Origin: JAHEIJ01 sp040235565
GTDB taxonomy: Bacteria > Pseudomonadota > Gammaproteobacteria > UBA6429 > Thiohalophilaceae
Direction of reading: 5' to 3'
Length of the DNA: 47,958 nt
NCBI GenBank assembly: GCA_040235565.1
Contig: JBECLA010000034.1
Coordinates: 1 to 47,958 of the forward strand
This document shows, piece by piece, positions 42,936 to 47,958 of the stretch (its first letter is position 1; each line of letters opens with the position of its first letter). The position numbers and the translations under genes were made by a program. The notes beneath the pieces were generated by a model that saw only the letters and a program-made list of their open reading frames with translations, was not told the origin of the DNA and searched no databases.

Positions 42936-43538
42936 ATGCACACGGGATACACCATTCGTCCTGCTACGGTTGCTGATGCCAGGGATATTGCCAGCCTGAT
43001 TGCGATATCTTCCGATGGTATTGCGATGATTGAATGGGTGGAGGAAGCCGTGGCGGAAGGCCTGGAGCCACTCGATATCGGGGAGCGCACCTACCGCAAC
43101 CCCGATGGTGATTATTCCTGGCGGAATTGCACGATGGTTGAAAAGGATGGCAAGGTCGCCGGCATGTTACTCGCATTCGGCATGCCGGCGGGCGAAGCCC
43201 GAGATCCACGGCAGCGGCCGAGTATCGATGATGCCAATATCTTCGCACCCTACATGTATCTGGAGGAACCGGATAGCTGGTATGTCTGTGGTGTCGCGCT
43301 TTATCCGGAACATCGTGGCCAGGGTCTGGGGACCCGCCTGATGCAGCTGGCAAATGACCAGGCAAGACAAAATGGATTCGAAAAAGTGTCGTTGGTCGCC
43401 TTCGCACAAAATAAAGGCTCGATACGGCTTTATCAAAGGCTTGGTTATGAAATTGTTGATAAGGCACCGATCATCCCGCATCCCCTGATTCACTCCGAAG
43501 GTGAGGCATTGCTGATGGTGTCCCGGCTGCGGGGTTAG
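42936..43538 (+). CDS. GNAT-family acetyltransferase
   Basis: A 200-residue protein with YTIRPATVADARDIASLI at the N-terminus and the acetyl-CoA motif ALYPEHRGQGLGTRLM, then SLVAFAQNKGSIRLYQRLGYEIVDK, a full GNAT pattern. It has GGAG at 42926 upstream. The middle (about 45-105) with WRNCTMVEKDGKVAG is acidic and variable. It may acylate an amine in the same pathway; this is inference from operon position. Confidence 0.85.
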   Translation: MHTGYTIRPATVADARDIASLIAISSDGIAMIEWVEEAVAEGLEPLDIGERTYRNPDGDYSWRNCTMVEKDGKVAGMLLAFGMPAGEARDPRQRPSIDDANIFAPYMYLEEPDSWYVCGVALYPEHRGQGLGTRLMQLANDQARQNGFEKVSLVAFAQNKGSIRLYQRLGYEIVDKAPIIPHPLIHSEGEALLMVSRLRG

Positions 43539-43588
43539 GATTCAGAAAAATTCAGGGCCTGCCAAGGCTGACGTCATTACCAATCTAT

Positions 43589-43605
43589 ACTAAGTAATAC
43601 TTAGT
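43589..43605. promoter_or_regulatory. Internal inverted repeat before the decarboxylase gene
   Basis: ACTAAGT-AAT-ACTTAGT, 7-bp perfect arms, 50 bp before the ATG at 43655. Located in the only sizable gap (116 bp) of the operon; it may be an internal operator or a processing hairpin. Confidence 0.4.
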
Positions 43606-43654
43606 CACTGATTTGCTTTTTTCTCAGGACGGCTTCGTAACAGGGAGTTGCACA

Positions 43655-45295
43655 ATGCCCGATCAGCCGACCATCGCCCGGTATCTATTACAGCGTCTGC
43701 ACAGTATGGGTGTGCGACACATCTTTGGCGTGCCGGGTGATTATATCCTGGGATTTTATGATGAAATCGTAAAAAGCCCGCTTGACCATGTCGGCACCAC
43801 ACGGGAGGACACTGCGGCCTTCGCCGCAGACGGGTATGCACGATGCAGCGGCATCGGGGCGTTGGCGGTAACGTATGGCGTAGGCGCTTTAAGTGTGGTC
43901 AACCCTGTTGCCGGCGCCTACGCTGAATCGTCACCGGTGGTTGTTATCAGTGGTGCGCCAGGTACCCAGGAACAACTTCAAAACCCGATGATGCATCATC
44001 GTTTCGGGCCCTATCATTTTCAACGCGAAATATTCAGACGTATCACCTGTGCCATTGCAGTGCTTGATGATCCCTATACCGCATTACGCGACATTGACCG
44101 TACACTTTATGCCGCACAACATCACAGCGCCCCCGTCTATATCGAGTTGCCGCGCGATATGCCACGGCGGGAAGGTTTTGTCATTCCACAGCAGGAGGGA
44201 CAATTATCTGGGAGTGATCAAGCCAACCTGGAAGAGGCGCTGGAGGAGACCCTCGGCTTGTTTGAGCAGGCAAGATCGCCAGTGGTGGTAGCGGGAGTGG
44301 AGACCCATCGGCGCGGTATGCAAGACGAACTGGTCAAACTGGTAACCAGGGCGAGATTCCCCATTGCTGCTACATTAACGGGTAAGTCCGTAGTCGGTGA
44401 GCGTCACCCCGCCTATCTGGGGATATATGAAGGTGCCCTGGGTTCACCTTTTGCCCGTGACTACGTGGAAAATGCTGACTTCATTCTGATGCTCGGGGTC
44501 AACTTGAACGACGTCGACCTGGGTATTGATACCGCCAGGCTTGAGCCCTCTTATATTGTTCGGGCAGCGGAAAACCAGATTTTTATCCACCATCACCGTT
44601 ATACACAGGTTACGCTGGCGGATTTTATCCGCAGACTGACCGCATTGATCCCGGAACGTTCAACCCACTGGCCAGAGGTGCCGGCCTTCCCGGAACTCGG
44701 CGACTTTCCGCTAGTCAGCAATGCCATCACGGTGAAGCGATTGGTGGCGCGGTTAAATCATTTTCTTACTCCGGATATGACCGTGGTTGCGGATACGGGC
44801 GATTGTCTGTTTGCAGCAAGTGAACTACGGGTCCACGAGCGAACCGCTTTTCTGGCCTCTGCTTTTTACACTACCATGGGATTTGCTGTACCGGCAGCAC
44901 TTGGTGCCCAGATCGCCTGTCCGGATCGACGTCCGGTAATACTGGTTGGTGATGGTGCCTTTCAGATGACCGGAACGGAAGTCTCAACCATTGCGCGTCA
45001 TCGGCTGAACCCGATTATTATTCTTTTCAATAATCGTGGTTATTCAACCGAGCGATTTATTCTGGAAGGACCATTTAATGACATCGCGGACTGGCGATTC
45101 GAAAAGTTCGGCGAGGTGTTTGGTCCGCTGCATGGTCATGATGTACATAATGAAGAAGAATTTGAAGCTGCCTTGCAAAGCGCTATCAAGGAAACATCTA
45201 TGCCCAGCCTGCTTAATGTTCACTTGCAACCAGACGATACTTCACCTGCGATGCGGCGGCTGGCAGAAAGTTTACATAAACGTGTAAGTTATTAA
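43655..45295 (+). CDS. Thiamine-diphosphate decarboxylase, indolepyruvate/pyruvate decarboxylase-like
   Basis: A 546-residue enzyme from ATG 43655 (AGGGAG upstream); the frame reaches 43613. Glu51 in TREDTAAF is the cofactor-activating Glu, His114-His115 in PMMHHRFGPYHF matches the catalytic HH of pyruvate/indolepyruvate decarboxylases, and GDGAFQMTGTE...FNNRGYSTE is the thiamine diphosphate motif. It should decarboxylate a 2-oxo acid to an aldehyde. Other ThDP enzymes such as benzoylformate decarboxylases or synthases remain possible. Last gene of the TetR-controlled operon; a bidirectional terminator follows. Confidence 0.92.
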   Translation: MPDQPTIARYLLQRLHSMGVRHIFGVPGDYILGFYDEIVKSPLDHVGTTREDTAAFAADGYARCSGIGALAVTYGVGALSVVNPVAGAYAESSPVVVISGAPGTQEQLQNPMMHHRFGPYHFQREIFRRITCAIAVLDDPYTALRDIDRTLYAAQHHSAPVYIELPRDMPRREGFVIPQQEGQLSGSDQANLEEALEETLGLFEQARSPVVVAGVETHRRGMQDELVKLVTRARFPIAATLTGKSVVGERHPAYLGIYEGALGSPFARDYVENADFILMLGVNLNDVDLGIDTARLEPSYIVRAAENQIFIHHHRYTQVTLADFIRRLTALIPERSTHWPEVPAFPELGDFPLVSNAITVKRLVARLNHFLTPDMTVVADTGDCLFAASELRVHERTAFLASAFYTTMGFAVPAALGAQIACPDRRPVILVGDGAFQMTGTEVSTIARHRLNPIIILFNNRGYSTERFILEGPFNDIADWRFEKFGEVFGPLHGHDVHNEEEFEAALQSAIKETSMPSLLNVHLQPDDTSPAMRRLAESLHKRVSY

Positions 45296-45346
45296 CCTGA
45301 GGCTTGTCTGGCTGGAAATAGCGGATTATATTTGCGAAGTGAAAAA

Positions 45347-45373
45347 GACTCTCCTGTGTAATGCAGGAGAGTC
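45347..45373. terminator. Bidirectional terminator between decarboxylase and garB
   Basis: GACTCTCCTG-7-CAGGAGAGTC, a perfect 10-bp stem with A residues on the left side and a short T-rich sequence on the right, placed between convergent genes. Confidence 0.8.
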
Positions 45374-45380
45374 TCGTCTT

Positions 45381-46805
45381 TTAGCTGGCCTCTTTCCATT
45401 CATTCCCGGCATCAATATCAATTAACTCGCATTCTGCTACTGACGTTTCAACCGGATGCTTCATGGTTACCAGTTCCTCGGCACTGCTTGGATGGATCGC
45501 AATCGTACTGTCAAAATCGGTCTTGCGTGCCCCCATCTTTACGGCAACTGCAAAACCCTGCAACATTTCATCCACGTAATCACCAATCATGTGAATCCCG
45601 ACGACCTTCTCGTCTTCGCCGGCGCAGACCAGTTTCATCGCGGTAGTGATGCCATCCGCTGACAAGGCATGGCGCATGGGGGTAAATTCACTTTTATAAA
45701 TGGTGACAGTGTTGCCATAACGCTGGCGTGCCTCGTCTTCGGTGATCCCGACAGTGCCAATCGGCGGGTGGGCAAACACCACACTTGGTACATTATCGTA
45801 GTCGACCTTGCTATCCGGCTGGTTATTAAACAAACGATTGGCCAGTTTGCGACCGGCAGCAATGGCGACGGGGGTTAATGGCACCTTGCCAGTGACATCG
45901 CCAATGGCATAAATGCCGGAAACGTTGGTGTTTTCATATTCATCCACCGGAATGATGCCGTTTGGCAGAACGTTAACACCGGCCAACTCAAGGCCAAGGC
46001 CGGCAGTATTGGGACGTCGTCCGACGGCCCAGATTACCGTATCAAAGGCAGATAGGTGTCGGTCATCGGCGGCATGCACGACCAGTCCCTCGGCCGATTT
46101 GGTCAATGCGGTGACCTGAAAACCGGTACGCACCTGAATACCCTGTGCGCGCATTTCCTTCTCCAGAACGGAACTGATCATCGGGTCGAAGCGCTCCATC
46201 AGGCGATCTTCCAGGGCGATAATCGTGACGTTGGAATCCAGTGCATTCAGCACGCCGCTGAGTTCCACGCCGATGTAGCCGCCACCGATGACGGCCACCC
46301 GTTGTGGTTGCTCCTGCAAGGCAAAAAAGCCATCCGAAGTAATGCCGTATTCGGCGCCAGGTACAGTTGGTACGATCGGTTGTCCGCCGGTGGCGATCAC
46401 GATGTGATCCGCATGATAATGTGAACCAGCCACTTCAAGGGTATGGGCATCAACAAACTGCGCATAACCGTGAATGCGATCAATACCGGAATCATCCACG
46501 TAACCGTTCCAGTATCGGTTAATATTTTCAATGTATTGTTCGCGTGCGGTTGACAACTGGCTCCAATCCGTTTTGCCGCGCAAAGCGGGAATACCAAAGG
46601 CATTCGCATCATCCACGGCATGCGCCAGATGGGCGGCGTACCACATGACTTTTTTGGGAACACAGCCATTGTTCACACAGGTGCCGCCCATGCGGCTGGC
46701 TTCGATGACGGCCACTTTCTTGCCATACAGGGCAGCTTTCTCGACGACGGCAAGACCGCCACTGCCTCCTCCGATTGCAATCAAATCATAATGCTGCGCG
46801 TTCAT
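45381..46805 (-). CDS. garB: Glutathione (amide) disulfide reductase, NADH-type cofactor site
   Basis: A 474-residue FAD-disulfide reductase from ATG 46805. Motifs: FAD site GGGSGG, redox pair Cys43-Cys48 in GGTCVNNGCVPKK, nucleotide site GGGYIGVELSG, and C-terminal His in AIHPSSAEE. Against E. coli glutathione reductase the NADPH-binding positions read GYIAVE to GYIGVE and VRKHAPLR to ALEDRLME, so both key Arg (198, 204) are replaced by Leu198 and Glu204. An acidic residue there favours NADH, as in glutathione amide reductase of Chromatium. The upstream gene is a peroxiredoxin-glutaredoxin fusion, as in garA-garB. It may reduce glutathione amide or another thiol disulfide. Confidence 0.92.
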   Translation of the reverse strand: MNAQHYDLIAIGGGSGGLAVVEKAALYGKKVAVIEASRMGGTCVNNGCVPKKVMWYAAHLAHAVDDANAFGIPALRGKTDWSQLSTAREQYIENINRYWNGYVDDSGIDRIHGYAQFVDAHTLEVAGSHYHADHIVIATGGQPIVPTVPGAEYGITSDGFFALQEQPQRVAVIGGGYIGVELSGVLNALDSNVTIIALEDRLMERFDPMISSVLEKEMRAQGIQVRTGFQVTALTKSAEGLVVHAADDRHLSAFDTVIWAVGRRPNTAGLGLELAGVNVLPNGIIPVDEYENTNVSGIYAIGDVTGKVPLTPVAIAAGRKLANRLFNNQPDSKVDYDNVPSVVFAHPPIGTVGITEDEARQRYGNTVTIYKSEFTPMRHALSADGITTAMKLVCAGEDEKVVGIHMIGDYVDEMLQGFAVAVKMGARKTDFDSTIAIHPSSAEELVTMKHPVETSVAECELIDIDAGNEWKEAS

Positions 46806-46834
46806 ATTATTTCCTTTTATCAAGAGGAAAAATT

Positions 46835-46864
46835 ACTCTTCCCCGACTACCGCCGGGGAAGAGT
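46835..46864 (-). terminator. Intrinsic terminator/attenuator between garA and garB
   Basis: ACTCTTCCCCG-8-CGGGGAAGAGT, 11-bp perfect stem, followed on the minus strand by AATTTTT. It sits between garA and garB in the same operon, so it may reduce garB relative to garA. Confidence 0.75.
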
Positions 46865-46884
46865 TCGGCTGTTGCAAACTTAAC

Positions 46885-47634
<750 letters not shown>

Positions 47635-47684
47635 TGTTTCGTTTCCTTTCAGTTAAGTAAGTTTATTGGTTAAAAACTTTTGGG

Positions 47685-47894
47685 TTACATCGGATGGGCA
47701 TAGCGGCTGTCACTGGCTGCCCCTACCTTTTGCATGCGATTCCATACCTGTTCATGGAAGTGATAGGCGACAGTGTTTACCGCTGGCTCGACCAGGGCAA
47801 TCGCACCGCCGACGAGCACACTCCCTGACATCAGGTAACCCACGGAAAATGCCACCGTGAAATGCACGACTGCGAAACTCATTGTCTTGGTCAT
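47685..47894 (-). CDS. DUF2061 membrane protein
   Basis: About 69 residues from ATG 47894; another ATG at 47900 is in frame, but the ribosome site AGGAGG (47903-47908) sits eight bases from 47894 and only two from 47900. The sequence MTKTMSFAVVHFTVAFSVGYLMSGSVLVGGAIALVEPAVNTVAYHFHE is the DUF2061 pattern, two hydrophobic helices. Function unknown. It is leftward, like garA, and about 50 bp upstream of it. Confidence 0.88.
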   Translation of the reverse strand: MTKTMSFAVVHFTVAFSVGYLMSGSVLVGGAIALVEPAVNTVAYHFHEQVWNRMQKVGAASDSRYAHPM

Positions 47895-47958
47895 CGCCAT
47901 CTCCTCCTTTCAGTCAGGTTGAATCTTGGCTTCGGGAGTAAGTATGGGGGCTGAATAT

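Overview
The window looks like chromosomal DNA of a gammaproteobacterium, probably a sulfur-metabolising relative of the Chromatiales. The grounds are a garA-garB type pair (peroxiredoxin-glutaredoxin fusion plus a disulfide reductase with an NADH-like cofactor site, known from purple sulfur bacteria), a secreted DsrE-like protein, six c-type cytochromes including a NapC/NirT-type quinol dehydrogenase, outer-membrane phospholipase A, an NdvB-like glucan synthase and a complete-looking suf scaffold operon. This taxonomic call is an inference. Base composition is close to 50 % G+C by eye. I saw no tRNA, rRNA, CRISPR array, insertion sequence, integrase or phage gene.

Layout. 0.4-4.3 kb: a lipid-anchored diheme ethylbenzene-dehydrogenase-like cytochrome, an AHSA1/SRPBCC protein, a VOC protein, and a translationally coupled pair (small periplasmic protein plus monoheme lipoprotein cytochrome). 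4.4-8.0 kb: a GNAT acetyltransferase, a membrane GGDEF-EAL protein and a UbiE-like methyltransferase. 8.4-12.9 kb: a divergent pair, an LTA-synthase-like membrane phosphotransferase and a GH17-GT2 fusion, which together suggest a periplasmic glucan made and then decorated. 13.0-15.2 kb: small membrane proteins, DUF4396, TfoX-like protein and PldA. 15.3-19.1 kb: secreted zinc peptidase, repeat lipoprotein, phosphatase-like protein and an Lrp/AsnC regulator divergent from an orphan gene. 19.7-22.4 kb: a NapC-type tetraheme protein between two paralogous diheme cytochromes, then a Cys-rich secreted protein. 22.6-25.9 kb: an aminotransferase and an exported DsrE / Tat-nitrilase / small Cys protein operon. 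26.2-31.7 kb: sufBCDT-A-E plus fpr, without sufS. 31.7-35.4 kb: an outer-membrane barrel protein behind a consensus FNR site, lipoprotein, membrane protein, DUF3330 and VOC genes. 35.6-38.5 kb: a PLD-VTT fusion coupled to an EEP hydrolase. 38.6-40.1 kb: cytochrome c divergent from an AraC regulator. 40.1-45.3 kb: a TetR regulator divergent from a four-gene operon (fatty acid hydroxylase family, methyltransferase, GNAT, thiamine-diphosphate decarboxylase) with a clear operator. 45.4-47.9 kb: garB, garA and a DUF2061 membrane protein.

Themes. Several units serve electron transfer in the periplasm (cytochromes with two unusual CX3CH haem sites), iron-sulfur assembly and redox defence, and envelope maintenance (glucan, phospholipase A, PLD, c-di-GMP). 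The least explained unit, and the best candidate for an undescribed pathway, is the TetR-controlled operon at 41.0-45.3 kb. The NapC/twin-diheme cluster and the exported DsrE-nitrilase operon come next. Motifs, starts and inverted repeats were read by eye from the sequence. Family assignments come from recognised motifs, not from database searches.
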